Under the pieces are notes generated by a model, which did no database searches, had not been told where the DNA came from, and saw only the letters and a list, made by a program, of their open reading frames with translations. Both the position numbers and the translations under genes were made by a program. A stretch of DNA of 64,000 nucleotides from CALKJU01 sp046349355 (GTDB lineage Bacteria > Pseudomonadota > Alphaproteobacteria > Geminicoccales > Geminicoccaceae): contig JAXMCM010000024.1 of assembly GCA_046349355.1 (NCBI GenBank), positions 1-64,000 of the forward strand, in the 5' to 3' direction. Within the stretch, counting starts at the first letter, position 1. The number at the start of each line of letters is the position of its first letter. This document shows, in pieces, positions 35,296 through 44,063 of this stretch.

Positions 35296-36387
35296 TTATC
35301 GAATCGCCGTGCCGGTGTCGAGCGCGAACAGGTGGCTCTGCGCCACCCGAAGCTCGACGTCGAGGTCGTCGCCCTCCCGGTAGGCCAGCGCCTTTTCCTC
35401 GGGCAGCACCATCTTCAGCGGCACGCCGTTGCTGACGAGGTCAAGCACGGTGACGTCGCCCAGGGGCTCGGTCAGGTGAACGTGCGAGCGGATGCGCGGG
35501 CCGCGCGCCTCGCCGTCGGCGGGCGCCACGTCGCTCGGCCGGATGCCGAACAGCACGCGGGTGCCAACCGGGAAGGCGGCGAGCGCCGCGGCCCACGGGC
35601 CGCCCTCGATTTCGCCGAACGGCAGGCGCACCTTGCGGCCGTCGCCGACCGTCGTGGCCTCGATCATGTTGATCCGCGGCGAGCCGACCTGCTCGGCGAC
35701 GAAGGTGTTGTCGGGGTTCTCGAACAGCTCGTCGGGCGTCCCCGTCTGGACGGTGCGGCCGGAGCGCATCACGCCGATCCGCTGGCCCATGCTCAGCGCC
35801 TCGAGCTCGTCCGGAGTGGCGTAGAGCATCGTCATGCCGGTCTCGCGGTGCAGCCGCTTGAACTCGGCACGGGTGTCGTGGCGCAGCTTGGCGTCGAGGT
35901 TGGTCAGCGGCTCGTCCAGCAGCAGCAGCTTCGGCCGACGGATCAGCGCGCGGCCGATGGCGATGCGCTGCTGCTCACCGCCCGAGGCGGTGGACGGCTT
36001 GCGATCGAGGGTATGCTTGATGCGCAGCAGCTCGGCGATCTCGCCGATGCGGCGTTCCATCTCGCTGGCCTCGACCCTGGCCTCGCGCAGCGGGTAGGCG
36101 AGGTTCTCGCGCACCGAGAGGTGCGGGTAGAGGGCGAAGGTCTGGAAGATCATGGCGATGCCGCGGCCCTGGACCGGGGCGTCGGTGATGTCGCGACCGC
36201 CGAAGACGATCCGTCCGCCCTGCAGGCGCTCGAGGCCGGAGATGGCGCGGAGCGTGGTGGTCTTGCCGGCGGCGCTGGGGCCGAGGAGACAGAAGAATTC
36301 GCCGTCGGCGACGTCGAAGCTCATCCCCTCGAGCGCGGTCACCTTGCCGTACCGCTTGACCAGATTCGTGACGCGCAGATCCGACAC
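35296..36387 (-). CDS. ABC importer ATPase B with intact signature but lost H-loop histidine
   Basis: 363 residues, MalK-type. Walker A GPSAAGKTT (36-44), signature SGGEQQR (135-141) and Walker B LLLLDE (154-159) are normal. At the H-loop, where VTHDQ is expected, it reads ATPDELEA, so the catalytic switch histidine (192 in ATPase A) is proline. The defect is complementary to that of ATPase A. It is separated from the binding-protein gene by 78 bp and follows dhaL by 84 bp, in the same direction. Confidence 0.92.
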   Translation of the reverse strand: MSDLRVTNLVKRYGKVTALEGMSFDVADGEFFCLLGPSAAGKTTTLRAISGLERLQGGRIVFGGRDITDAPVQGRGIAMIFQTFALYPHLSVRENLAYPLREARVEASEMERRIGEIAELLRIKHTLDRKPSTASGGEQQRIAIGRALIRRPKLLLLDEPLTNLDAKLRHDTRAEFKRLHRETGMTMLYATPDELEALSMGQRIGVMRSGRTVQTGTPDELFENPDNTFVAEQVGSPRINMIEATTVGDGRKVRLPFGEIEGGPWAAALAAFPVGTRVLFGIRPSDVAPADGEARGPRIRSHVHLTEPLGDVTVLDLVSNGVPLKMVLPEEKALAYREGDDLDVELRVAQSHLFALDTGTAIR

Positions 36388-36471
36388 GCCGCGTTACCTC
36401 CCTGTTGGCGGCGCGGACGCTACAACAGTCGCAACCCGCTGCCAAAGCCAAACAAACCGACATGCGTGGGC

Positions 36472-37113
36472 TCAGCCCAGGGCGCGCTCCAGGGCCCGCA
36501 GGATCAGCGCCGTCGACACCGCGCCGGGGTCCGGCTGGCCGACCGAGCGCTCGCCGAGGCGGCTGGCGCGGCCGAGCCGCGCCTGCATCGCCGCCGTCGC
36601 CTCGGCGCCGGCTTCGGCCGCGGCGGCCGCTGCCGCCAGCACCGCGCCGACATCGCCACCCTCGGCGGCAGCGCCCTCCGCCGCCGCCGCCGCGGGCAGC
36701 CAGGCGTCGAGCATCGTCTTGTCGCCGGCCGTGGCCTTGCCGCGCGCGGCGATGCCGTCCGCGGCGGCGCGCAGCAGCTGCGCCATGCCGGCACCGTCGA
36801 GCTGCGGACGGTCCCTGGCGACGGCAGCGGCCCGCATCAGGGCCGTGGCGTAGAGCGGGCCGGCCGAGCCGCCGGTGGCACTGAGGAAGGCCTTGGCCGA
36901 GGTGTTGAGGAGACCGGCAAAGCCGGCCTGGGCCGGATCGAGCGGTGCCACCGCGTCGGCGATCGCCTGCCAGCCCAGCGCCATGGTGACGCCGTGGTCG
37001 CCGTCGCCGATGGCGCCGTCGAGCGCGCAGAGGCGGTCGCGGGCCGCCACGACCTCGGCGGCGACGGCCGGCAGGGCGGCGGCGAGTGCTACCGGATCGA
37101 TGGTTGCCGCCAC
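36472..37113 (-). CDS. dhaL: Dihydroxyacetone kinase ADP/ATP-binding subunit DhaL
   Basis: 213 residues. The nucleotide and Mg-binding aspartates are in AIGDGDHGVTM near residue 34; GGSAGPLYATALMRAA near residue 80 is also typical. DhaL either accepts phosphate from the PTS protein DhaM or uses ATP directly in variants. No DhaM is visible in the window. Starts 3 bp after dhaK. The C-terminal half is strongly alanine-rich. Confidence 0.92.
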   Translation of the reverse strand: MAATIDPVALAAALPAVAAEVVAARDRLCALDGAIGDGDHGVTMALGWQAIADAVAPLDPAQAGFAGLLNTSAKAFLSATGGSAGPLYATALMRAAAVARDRPQLDGAGMAQLLRAAADGIAARGKATAGDKTMLDAWLPAAAAAEGAAAEGGDVGAVLAAAAAAAEAGAEATAAMQARLGRASRLGERSVGQPDPGAVSTALILRALERALG

Positions 37114-37116
37114 CGC

Positions 37117-38130
37117 TCAGGCCTGCCGGTACATGCAGGCGTCGACCGGGTGGTCGAGCAGGGTCTGCAGGTCGCCGTCGAGCTGCATCAGCGTCACCGA
37201 GGCGCCGGCCATCTCGAGCGAGGTGACGTACTCGCCGACATGCGAGCGGTAGATCGCGACACCCAGATCGTCGAGCCGCTGCTTCACGCGGCGGTGCATG
37301 ACGTAGAGCTCCATCAGCGAGGTCGCGCCGAGGCCATTGACCAGCACGGCGACGCGGTTGCCGCGGCCGAGCGGCATGTCGGCGACGATCCGGTCGACCA
37401 GATCGTCGGTGACCGCATCGGCCGGGCGCAGCGGACCGCGCTGGACGCCCGGCTCGCCGTGGATGCCGAGGCCGATCTCCATCTCGTCGGCGCCCAGCGT
37501 GAAGTTCGGCACCAGCGTGTGCGGCAGCGAGCAGGGCTCGAGCGCCACGCCCATCGTCCGCATCGAGGCGACCGCATGGCGGGCGGCCTTCTCGACGCCG
37601 TCGAGGTCACGGCCGAGGTCGGCGGCGGCACCGGCGCACTTGAACAGGAAGAAGCCGCCGGCGATGCCGCGGCGTCGGCCGATCTCGCCGGGCGGGGCCG
37701 AGGCGACGTCGTCGATGCCCAGCACGGTGCGGACCTCGATGCCGTCCATCCCGACGAGATCGGCGGCCATGTCGAAGTTCATCACGTCGCCGGCATAGTT
37801 GCCGTAGAGGTAGAGCACCCCTGCCCCGCCCGAGATCGCCCGGGTCGCGACCTCGACCGGATCGGGCGACGGCGAGGCGAAGACGTTGCCGATGGCGGCG
37901 GCATCGGCCATCCCCTTGCCGACATAGCCGACGAAGGCCGGCTCGTGGCCCGACCCGCCGCCGACGAGGATGCCGACCTTGCCGGGGCGTGGCCCGCTGC
38001 GGGCGATCACCGCCCGCCAGTTGTCGGGGTGCATGTAGACGTGGTCGGGCGCGGCACCGCACAGGCCCTCGATCATCTCGCGGACGATGTCGTCCGCGGC
38101 GTTCATCAGCTTCTTGGTCCGCTGGGCCAT
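37117..38130 (-). CDS. dhaK: Dihydroxyacetone kinase substrate-binding subunit DhaK
   Basis: 337 residues. VGGGSGHEPAFVGYVGKGM near residue 56 and the later GIHGEPGVQR, with the histidine that binds the substrate carbonyl covalently, are diagnostic. It phosphorylates dihydroxyacetone or a related short ketose such as erythrulose together with DhaL. First gene of the dhaKL-importer group. ATG 38130. Confidence 0.94.
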   Translation of the reverse strand: MAQRTKKLMNAADDIVREMIEGLCGAAPDHVYMHPDNWRAVIARSGPRPGKVGILVGGGSGHEPAFVGYVGKGMADAAAIGNVFASPSPDPVEVATRAISGGAGVLYLYGNYAGDVMNFDMAADLVGMDGIEVRTVLGIDDVASAPPGEIGRRRGIAGGFFLFKCAGAAADLGRDLDGVEKAARHAVASMRTMGVALEPCSLPHTLVPNFTLGADEMEIGLGIHGEPGVQRGPLRPADAVTDDLVDRIVADMPLGRGNRVAVLVNGLGATSLMELYVMHRRVKQRLDDLGVAIYRSHVGEYVTSLEMAGASVTLMQLDGDLQTLLDHPVDACMYRQA

Positions 38131-38213
38131 GGCGCCTCCCCCGGCGCGGTCCGGTCCGGCCGCGCTCGACGGCGGCTAGGCTAGCGGGCGCGCCGGGCGA
38201 TGCAATGCGCGGC

Positions 38214-38972
38214 TCAGAGCAGCGGGCGGGGCCGCGGCCGGCCGAAGCGCTGGCCGACGAGGGTCTCGAGCCCCTGGCGGTCGCGGATGAGCAGGCTGCC
38301 GGCCTTCAGCTCGAGCAGGCCCCGGCTGACCAGCCGGCGCAGGGTCTTGTTGGTGTGGACCAGCGACAGGCCGGTGGCGTCGGCGATGTGCTGCTGGGTC
38401 AGCGGGAAGCTGGAGCGGCCGTCGCGGACCAGACCCAGGCCGTCGAGGCGCTGGGCGAGGTGGAGGATGAGGAAGGCGATGCGCTCGAGTGCCGTGCGCT
38501 GCCCGACGCTCGCCAGGGTCTCGTCGACCAGGCTCTCCTCGTGCGCGGCCAGCCAGGTCACGTCGAAGCCGAGCCCCGGCTGGCGGGCATAGAGGTCCCA
38601 CAGGCGCGAGCGGGGAAACATGCAGAGCTGGATGTCGGTCAGCGCCTGCACGGAGTGCTCGAGGGCATCGAACACCGAGGCCTGCAGGCCGACGAGGTCG
38701 CCGGGCAGGACGAAGTTGAGGATCTGCCGGCGGCCGTCCTCGAGCAGGATGTAGCGGAACGCCCAGCCGCGCAGCAGCGTGTAGAGGTGGGTGCTGTTGG
38801 TGCCGACCAGCAGCAGGTCGTGGCCGGCGCCGATGGTCACCTCGCCGGCCTTGAGGTCGCGGACGAAGGCGAGCTCGTCCTCGGCGAAGGGGCGAAAGAC
38901 CTCGCGCCGGCGCAGCGGGCACTGCTCGCAGTCGGTACCCGGCGGGGCGTCGCCAGCCCGCGTCCCGGTCAT
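38214..38972 (-). CDS. Crp/Fnr-family transcriptional regulator
   Basis: 252 residues. N-terminal DCEQCPLR (Cys 15 and 18), then a cyclic-nucleotide-type beta barrel (about 30-145) and a C-terminal winged helix (LTQQHIADATGLSLVHTNKT near residue 200). With only two N-terminal cysteines plus one in QLCMF, a classic FNR 4Fe-4S cluster is unlikely. The recognition helix has VHTNK where FNR has ETISR, so it should not read the TTGAT box in the same way. ATG 38972. Divergent from a histidine-kinase gene; located just downstream of the dhaK promoter region. Confidence 0.9.
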   Translation of the reverse strand: MTGTRAGDAPPGTDCEQCPLRRREVFRPFAEDELAFVRDLKAGEVTIGAGHDLLLVGTNSTHLYTLLRGWAFRYILLEDGRRQILNFVLPGDLVGLQASVFDALEHSVQALTDIQLCMFPRSRLWDLYARQPGLGFDVTWLAAHEESLVDETLASVGQRTALERIAFLILHLAQRLDGLGLVRDGRSSFPLTQQHIADATGLSLVHTNKTLRRLVSRGLLELKAGSLLIRDRQGLETLVGQRFGRPRPRPLL

Positions 38973-38984
38973 CGCGGCACCCTT

Positions 38985-38998
38985 GTGGCGCTTGCCAC
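38985..38998. promoter_or_regulatory. Inverted repeat upstream of the Crp/Fnr gene
   Basis: GTGGC-GCTT-GCCAC, 13 bp before the regulator's start codon and in the divergent region to the kinase gene. A possible autoregulatory operator or a 5' hairpin; short, so modest support. Confidence 0.3.
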
Positions 38999-39089
38999 TA
39001 TGTCAAATGCAAAGGTCAAGCTTGGCGTTTCCCGGCAGAACGGCCCGCTCCGGCCGAAGGCATGCTGGCCGGACAGGAAAGGAAACGCC

Positions 39090-39707
39090 ATGGGCGAACG
39101 CATCCAGCCGGACCCGGCCGCCGGGCTGGCCCTGCTGAGCGAGCGGCTGAACCAGCGTCTGCACAGCGCCAACGGTGCGCTCCAGCTGGCGATCAGCAAC
39201 CTGCGCCTGCAGATGCGGCGGACCGTACAGGAGGACGTGCGCTCCGCCCTCGCGGCCGCGGTCGCCCAGCTGGAGGCCGTGCAGCTGCAACCGTCAGAAA
39301 ACGGCACCGATGCGGTCGAGGTCGGCGCCGCCCTGGCGCGCCTGGCCAGCGAGATGGCGGCCGGGTTCGAGGATCGCATCACGATCCGCGCGCTGTGCAC
39401 CGAGCTGACGCGGCCCTCCGCCGCGGCCGAGGCCATCCTCGAGATCGCGCAGGAGGCCCTGACCAACGCGCTTCGCCACGCCTTTCCGGACGGCCGCTGT
39501 GGCACCATCCTCGTCGTGCTCGAGACGATGGGCGACGACGAGGCCGAGCTGCGCATCACCGACGACGGCGCCGGCGCCGGCGGGCCGCCGGAGGACGGGG
39601 TCGGCACGGCGCTGATGCGCCGCTTCGCCCGCCGCCTCGGCGGCACGCTGACGTTCGAGCCCGGCCAGGGCTATGCGGTAAGGCTGCGCTTTCCGCTCAG
39701 AGCTTGA
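39090..39707 (+). CDS. Stand-alone HisKA_2-type histidine kinase
   Basis: 205 residues, cytoplasmic, without a sensor domain. The segment RLHSANGALQLAISNLRLQ (from about residue 23) aligns with the HisKA_2 phospho-acceptor box H-x5-LQ. The ATPase part has an N-box (EIAQEALTNALRHAF near residue 114), G1 (TDDGAGAG) and a G2-like GTALMRRFARRLGG. AGGAAAGGAA lies a few bases before ATG 39090. The partner regulator is not adjacent. It converges on the DJ-1/PfpI gene with an 11 bp overlap. Confidence 0.82.
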   Translation: MGERIQPDPAAGLALLSERLNQRLHSANGALQLAISNLRLQMRRTVQEDVRSALAAAVAQLEAVQLQPSENGTDAVEVGAALARLASEMAAGFEDRITIRALCTELTRPSAAAEAILEIAQEALTNALRHAFPDGRCGTILVVLETMGDDEAELRITDDGAGAGGPPEDGVGTALMRRFARRLGGTLTFEPGQGYAVRLRFPLRA

Positions 39708-40281
39708 TCTCCGTGCCCAGCACCTTGAGGCACTCGCGCATGAAGGCGGCGAGGCCGGGCCAGCCCTTGGCCGAGACCAGCTTGCCGTCGACGCAGGCGC
39801 CGGTGGGCTCGACGTCGACATAGATGCCGCCGGCGAGGCGGACCTCCGGCTCGCAATAGTGCAGCGCGGCGCAGCGCTTGCCCTTGAGCACGCCGTCCAC
39901 GGCCATCAGCACCTGGGCGCCGTGGCAGATCGTGAAGATCGGCTTGTCGGCCTCGTGGAAGTGGCGGACGATCCGCTGCACCCGCGGGTCGATGCGGATG
40001 TATTCGGGGCCGCGCCCGCCGGCGACGTAGACGGCGTCGTACTGCGCCGGGTCGACCTCGCTGAAGGTCTTGTTCAGCGTGTACAGGTGACCGGGCTTCT
40101 CGGTGTAGGTCTGGTCGCCCTCGAAGTCGTGCAGCGACGTCTTGATGTTCTCGCCCGCCTTCTTGTCCGGGCAGACGACGTGCACGGTGTGTCCCACCGC
40201 GTGCATCGCCTGCTCGAACACGAAGATCTCATACTCCTCGCTGAACTCGCCGGTCAGCATCAGGATCTTCTTGCCGGCCAT
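39697..40281 (-). CDS. DJ-1/PfpI family protein
   Basis: 194 residues from ATG 40281. KKILMLTGEFSEEYE starts the fold, AVYVAGGRGPEYIR is around residue 84, and the nucleophile elbow ICHGAQVL holds the reactive cysteine near residue 117. Members include deglycases, glyoxalases and proteases; the exact activity cannot be told. Divergent from dadA across 137 bp. Confidence 0.9.
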   Translation of the reverse strand: MAGKKILMLTGEFSEEYEIFVFEQAMHAVGHTVHVVCPDKKAGENIKTSLHDFEGDQTYTEKPGHLYTLNKTFSEVDPAQYDAVYVAGGRGPEYIRIDPRVQRIVRHFHEADKPIFTICHGAQVLMAVDGVLKGKRCAALHYCEPEVRLAGGIYVDVEPTGACVDGKLVSAKGWPGLAAFMRECLKVLGTEIKL

Positions 40282-40418
40282 GGCTGGCCTCCCCCTCATC
40301 GCGGAATCCGGGCGCCGGCATACACGCTGTGGCGCCATGCTCCAAGGGGTCCGGCACCGCTCTTGCAATCGGTGGCGCTGCCGCCCGAGATGGCGGCGTC
40401 ACGGCGGGAGCATCGGGC

Positions 40419-41681
40419 ATGCGGGTGGTCGTCCTCGGCAGCGGCGTCATCGGGACCGCCTCCGCCTGGTACCTTGCGAAGGACGGGCACGAGGTCACCG
40501 TCGTCGACCGCCAGCCGGGGGCCGGGCTCGAGACCAGCTTCGCCAATGCCGGCGAGGTGTCGCCGGGCTATTCGGCCCCCTGGGCGGCGCCTGGCATCCC
40601 GCTCAAGGCGCTGAAGTGGCTGTTCATGCGGCACCGGCCGCTGGTGATCTGGCCCAAGCCCGACCCGCAGATGATCCTCTGGGGCCTGCGCATGCTGCGC
40701 AACTGCACCGCCGCCCGCTACGCGCTCAACAAGAGCCGGATGGTGCCGATCGCCGAGTACAGCCGCGACCTGCTGCGGGCGCTGCGGGCCGAGACGGGGA
40801 TCGCCTACGACGACCGGGCGCAGGGCACGCTGCAGCTGTTCCGCACCCAGAAGATGCTCGACGGCACCGCCGCCGACGTCGCGGTGCTGCAGGAGCTCGG
40901 CGTGCCGCACGAGGTGCTGGACGTGGCGGGCTGCATCGCCGTCGAGCCGGCGCTGGCGCATGTCCGCGAGAAGTTCGTGGGCGGCCTGCGCCTGCCCGGC
41001 GACGAGACCGGCGACTGCTTCAAGTTCACCCAGGCGCTGGCGGCGCTGTGCGCCGGGCGCGGCGTGCAGTTCCGCAACGGCGTCACCATCGAGGGCATCG
41101 ACATCCAGGGAACGCGCATCGCCGAGGTGCACACCAGCGACGGTCCGCTGCACGCCGACGCCTACGTCATGGCGCTGGGCTCCTACGCGCCGCTGCTGCT
41201 GCGGCGCATCGGGATCCCGCTGCCGGTGTTCCCGATCAAGGGCTACTCGCTGACCGTGCCGATCACCGATCCGGCCGGCGCGCCGGAATCGACCGTGATG
41301 GACGAGACCCACAAGGTGGCGATCACCCGCCTCGGCGACCGGATCCGGGTCGGCGGAACGGCCGAGGTGGTCGGCTACAACCTGAAGCTGCGGGCGGCGC
41401 GGCGCGGGACGCTGGAGCATGTCGTCGGCGACCTCTACCCGAAGGGCGGCGACATCCCGCGGGCGACCTTCTGGTGCGGGCTGCGGCCGATGACGCCGGA
41501 CGGGCCGCCGGTGATCGGGCCGACCCGCTACCGGAACCTGTTCCTGAACTGCGGCCATGGCACGCTCGGCTGGACCATGGCCTGCGGCTCCGGGCAGGTG
41601 CTGGCGGACCTCATGGCGGGCCGCGCCCCCGCGATCGACGCCGCCGGCCTCAGCCTCGAGCGCTACGGCCGGGCGGCCTGA
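40419..41681 (+). CDS. dadA: D-amino acid dehydrogenase
   Basis: FAD enzyme that oxidatively deaminates D-alanine and other D-amino acids. 420 residues from ATG 40419. FAD-binding VVVLGSGVIGTASAWYLAKD at residues 3-22, SFANAGEVSPGYSAPWA near residue 43, and the C-terminal GHGTLGWTMACGSG. The alanine racemase gene starts 1 bp after its stop, so the pair forms a dadAX-type operon for alanine catabolism. Confidence 0.95.
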   Translation: MRVVVLGSGVIGTASAWYLAKDGHEVTVVDRQPGAGLETSFANAGEVSPGYSAPWAAPGIPLKALKWLFMRHRPLVIWPKPDPQMILWGLRMLRNCTAARYALNKSRMVPIAEYSRDLLRALRAETGIAYDDRAQGTLQLFRTQKMLDGTAADVAVLQELGVPHEVLDVAGCIAVEPALAHVREKFVGGLRLPGDETGDCFKFTQALAALCAGRGVQFRNGVTIEGIDIQGTRIAEVHTSDGPLHADAYVMALGSYAPLLLRRIGIPLPVFPIKGYSLTVPITDPAGAPESTVMDETHKVAITRLGDRIRVGGTAEVVGYNLKLRAARRGTLEHVVGDLYPKGGDIPRATFWCGLRPMTPDGPPVIGPTRYRNLFLNCGHGTLGWTMACGSGQVLADLMAGRAPAIDAAGLSLERYGRAA

Positions 41682-41682
41682 G

Positions 41683-42759
41683 ATGCGGCCGGCGACGGTC
41701 ACCATCGACCTCGCGGCTCTTCGCCACAACCTGCGCCGCGTGCGCGAGCTGGCGCCGCGCAGCCGGGTGGTGGCGGTGGTCAAGGCCAACGGCTACGGCC
41801 ACGGCGCCGCCCGGCTGCTGCCGGCACTGGGCGAGGCCGACATGCTGGGCGTGGCCTGCATCGAGGAGGCGCTCGTCCTGCGCGAGGCCGGGGCGGCGCA
41901 GCCGATCCTGCTGATGGAGGGCGTGTTCGAGGCCGCGGAGCTGCCCGACTGCGCCCGGCTCGGCTTCGAGGTCGCCGTGCACACGCTCGACCAGGTGCGG
42001 ATGCTCGAGACCACCCGGCTGGAGCCGCCGCTGACCTGCTGGGTCAAGGTCGACAGTGGCATGAACCGGCTGGGGCTGGCACCCGAGGAGGCGGCCGGGG
42101 CGATCGGCCGGCTGCAGGCCTGTCCGAGCGTGGCCGGACTGCGGCTGATGAGCCACTTCGCCAGCGCCGACCTGCCGGATTCGCCGCAGACCGCCCGGCA
42201 GCTCGAGCGGCTGGGCGCCGTCCTCGCCGAGGGCGAGCGCAGCCTCGCCAACTCCGCCGGCGTCATCGCCTGGCCGCAGGCGCATGCCGACTGGGTGCGC
42301 GCCGGGATCATGCTCTACGGCGTGTCGCCGATGGCCGGCCGGACCGGCGCCGACGAGGGCCTGCGCCCGGTGATGACGCTGGCGACCCGGCTGATCGCGG
42401 TGAAGCCGGTCCGCACCGGCGACACGGTGGGCTATGCCGGCACCTGGCAGGCCGGACGCGACAGCCGGATCGGCATCGCCGCGATCGGCTACGGCGACGG
42501 CTATCCGCGCCACGCCCCGAGCGGCACGCCGGTGCTGCTGGCCGGGACGCCGGTGCCGCTGGCCGGGCGGGTGTCGATGGACATGGTGGCCGTCGACCTC
42601 ACCGACCGGCCCGAGGCCCGGATCGGCGATCCGGTGACCTTGTGGGGCCCTGCCCTGCCCGTCGAGCGCATCGCCGATGCGGCCGGTACCATCGCCTACG
42701 AGCTGCTCTGCGGCATCACCGGACGCGTCCACGTGCGGGTGGCGGACGGGACAGCCTGA
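41683..42759 (+). CDS. alr: Alanine racemase (catabolic, DadX type by context)
   Basis: PLP-dependent interconversion of L- and D-alanine. 358 residues. The PLP lysine is in VVKANGYGHGA near residue 34; the catalytic tyrosine region is AAIGYGDGYPRHA near residue 266. ATG 41683 follows dadA by one base, which supports a DadX-like catabolic role supplying D-alanine to DadA. 127 bp then separate it from an RTX gene. Confidence 0.94.
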   Translation: MRPATVTIDLAALRHNLRRVRELAPRSRVVAVVKANGYGHGAARLLPALGEADMLGVACIEEALVLREAGAAQPILLMEGVFEAAELPDCARLGFEVAVHTLDQVRMLETTRLEPPLTCWVKVDSGMNRLGLAPEEAAGAIGRLQACPSVAGLRLMSHFASADLPDSPQTARQLERLGAVLAEGERSLANSAGVIAWPQAHADWVRAGIMLYGVSPMAGRTGADEGLRPVMTLATRLIAVKPVRTGDTVGYAGTWQAGRDSRIGIAAIGYGDGYPRHAPSGTPVLLAGTPVPLAGRVSMDMVAVDLTDRPEARIGDPVTLWGPALPVERIADAAGTIAYELLCGITGRVHVRVADGTA

Positions 42760-42886
42760 CGGAAGGGCCCGTTCGCGGTCCACCTTTACACTGGCGAAAC
42801 ACTGGCGGCCGTGGACGCCCTCTGACCGAAACGCCGGGCCGCAACACTCCTCGCGTGCCACCCATGGCAAGCGAGGAGAGACCAAC

Positions 42887-44032
42887 GTGAGCACAATCAT
42901 CGGCACCCTGCGCAGCGACACCCTGGCCGACGGCAACGGCAACGACGTCGTGAAGGGCCGCGGCGGCAACGACACCATTACCGCCGGGCTCGGCAACGAC
43001 ACGCTCTTCGGCGGCCTTGGCAATGACCGTATCGTCAGCACCTCGGGAGACGACAGCATTTTCGGCGGCAATGGCAACGATTCGGTCACGGCCGATAGCG
43101 GGACCGACTACATCCGCGGCGACGCGGGCCGCGACCGGATCAGCGCCGGTGGCGGCGACGACAATGTCTACGGCGGAGAAGACGACGACTCGATCGCCGG
43201 CGGCGATGGCAACGACGATCTGGGCGGCGGGCTCGGCGACGATGTCATCAGCGGCGGTAACGGCGATGACGAGATCTACGGCGAGTCATACTACGACGGC
43301 GATCCCGAGATCGAACACCTGGCCGCGGGCGACGACAACCTGTTCGGCGGCGACGGCCTCGATTCGATGCGCGGGAGCCGCGGCAACGATGTCCTCTATG
43401 GCGGCGCCGACGATGATTGGGTTTTCGGCGATCCGGGCAACGATTTCGTTTACGGCGGAGACGGTAACGACGTCGTCTTCGGGGATGAGCTTTACGCAAC
43501 CGACCTTGGCAGCGATCGGGTGTACGGCGGCAGCGGTGACGATACGGTATCCGGCGGTCTCGGCAATGACAGCCTGTTCGGGGGCGACGGCGACGACCTC
43601 TTCCAGCCCGACGGCGGCTTCGACGTGCTCGATCCCGGCGTGGTCCAGCTGACAGGTGGCGATGGCGCGGACAGGTTCGCCTTCTACTGGGACTGGGAAC
43701 CGGGCCTGGGCTTCGGCAGCCGGGACCGCATCCTCGACTTCGATCCGGACGAAGGCGATCGCCTCGACCTGCAGGTGATGGATGCGAACGCCGGCCAGGA
43801 CGGCAACCAGGACTTCGAGTTCGTCTACGAGAACGCCTTCAGTGCCGTCGGACAGCTGCGCTACACGAACCATGCCGGCTACACGGTCGTATCGGGCAAT
43901 ACCAGGGGCAGCCTGGCGGCGGACTTCCAGGTCGAACTGACCGGCTATACCGGCGAGTTGTCGCTCGCCGACATCCCCGGTGCGTTCGTCCTGCCGCCGC
44001 CGTTCCTCCCCGACCTGCCCGAAGGCGGCTGA
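42887..44032 (+). CDS. RTX calcium-binding repeat protein 1
   Basis: 381 residues, almost entirely glycine/aspartate nonapeptide repeats of the GGxGxDxxx kind from about residue 5 to 260, followed by a serralysin-type C-terminal region (GADRFAFYWDWEPG ... RILDFDPDEGDRLDL) as in type I secreted proteins. No catalytic domain is seen. GTG 42887 has GAGGAGAG a few bases upstream. No type I secretion genes are adjacent. It probably folds on calcium outside the cell. Confidence 0.9.
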   Translation: MSTIIGTLRSDTLADGNGNDVVKGRGGNDTITAGLGNDTLFGGLGNDRIVSTSGDDSIFGGNGNDSVTADSGTDYIRGDAGRDRISAGGGDDNVYGGEDDDSIAGGDGNDDLGGGLGDDVISGGNGDDEIYGESYYDGDPEIEHLAAGDDNLFGGDGLDSMRGSRGNDVLYGGADDDWVFGDPGNDFVYGGDGNDVVFGDELYATDLGSDRVYGGSGDDTVSGGLGNDSLFGGDGDDLFQPDGGFDVLDPGVVQLTGGDGADRFAFYWDWEPGLGFGSRDRILDFDPDEGDRLDLQVMDANAGQDGNQDFEFVYENAFSAVGQLRYTNHAGYTVVSGNTRGSLAADFQVELTGYTGELSLADIPGAFVLPPPFLPDLPEGG

Positions 44033-44063
44033 AGCCGCCGCCACCCGAGCGGGCGCCCGGCCC

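Noticed and set aside
38214..38972. Calling the Crp/Fnr protein FNR or FixK
   Set aside because: It lacks the four-cysteine cluster of FNR and the E-x2-S-R recognition residues.
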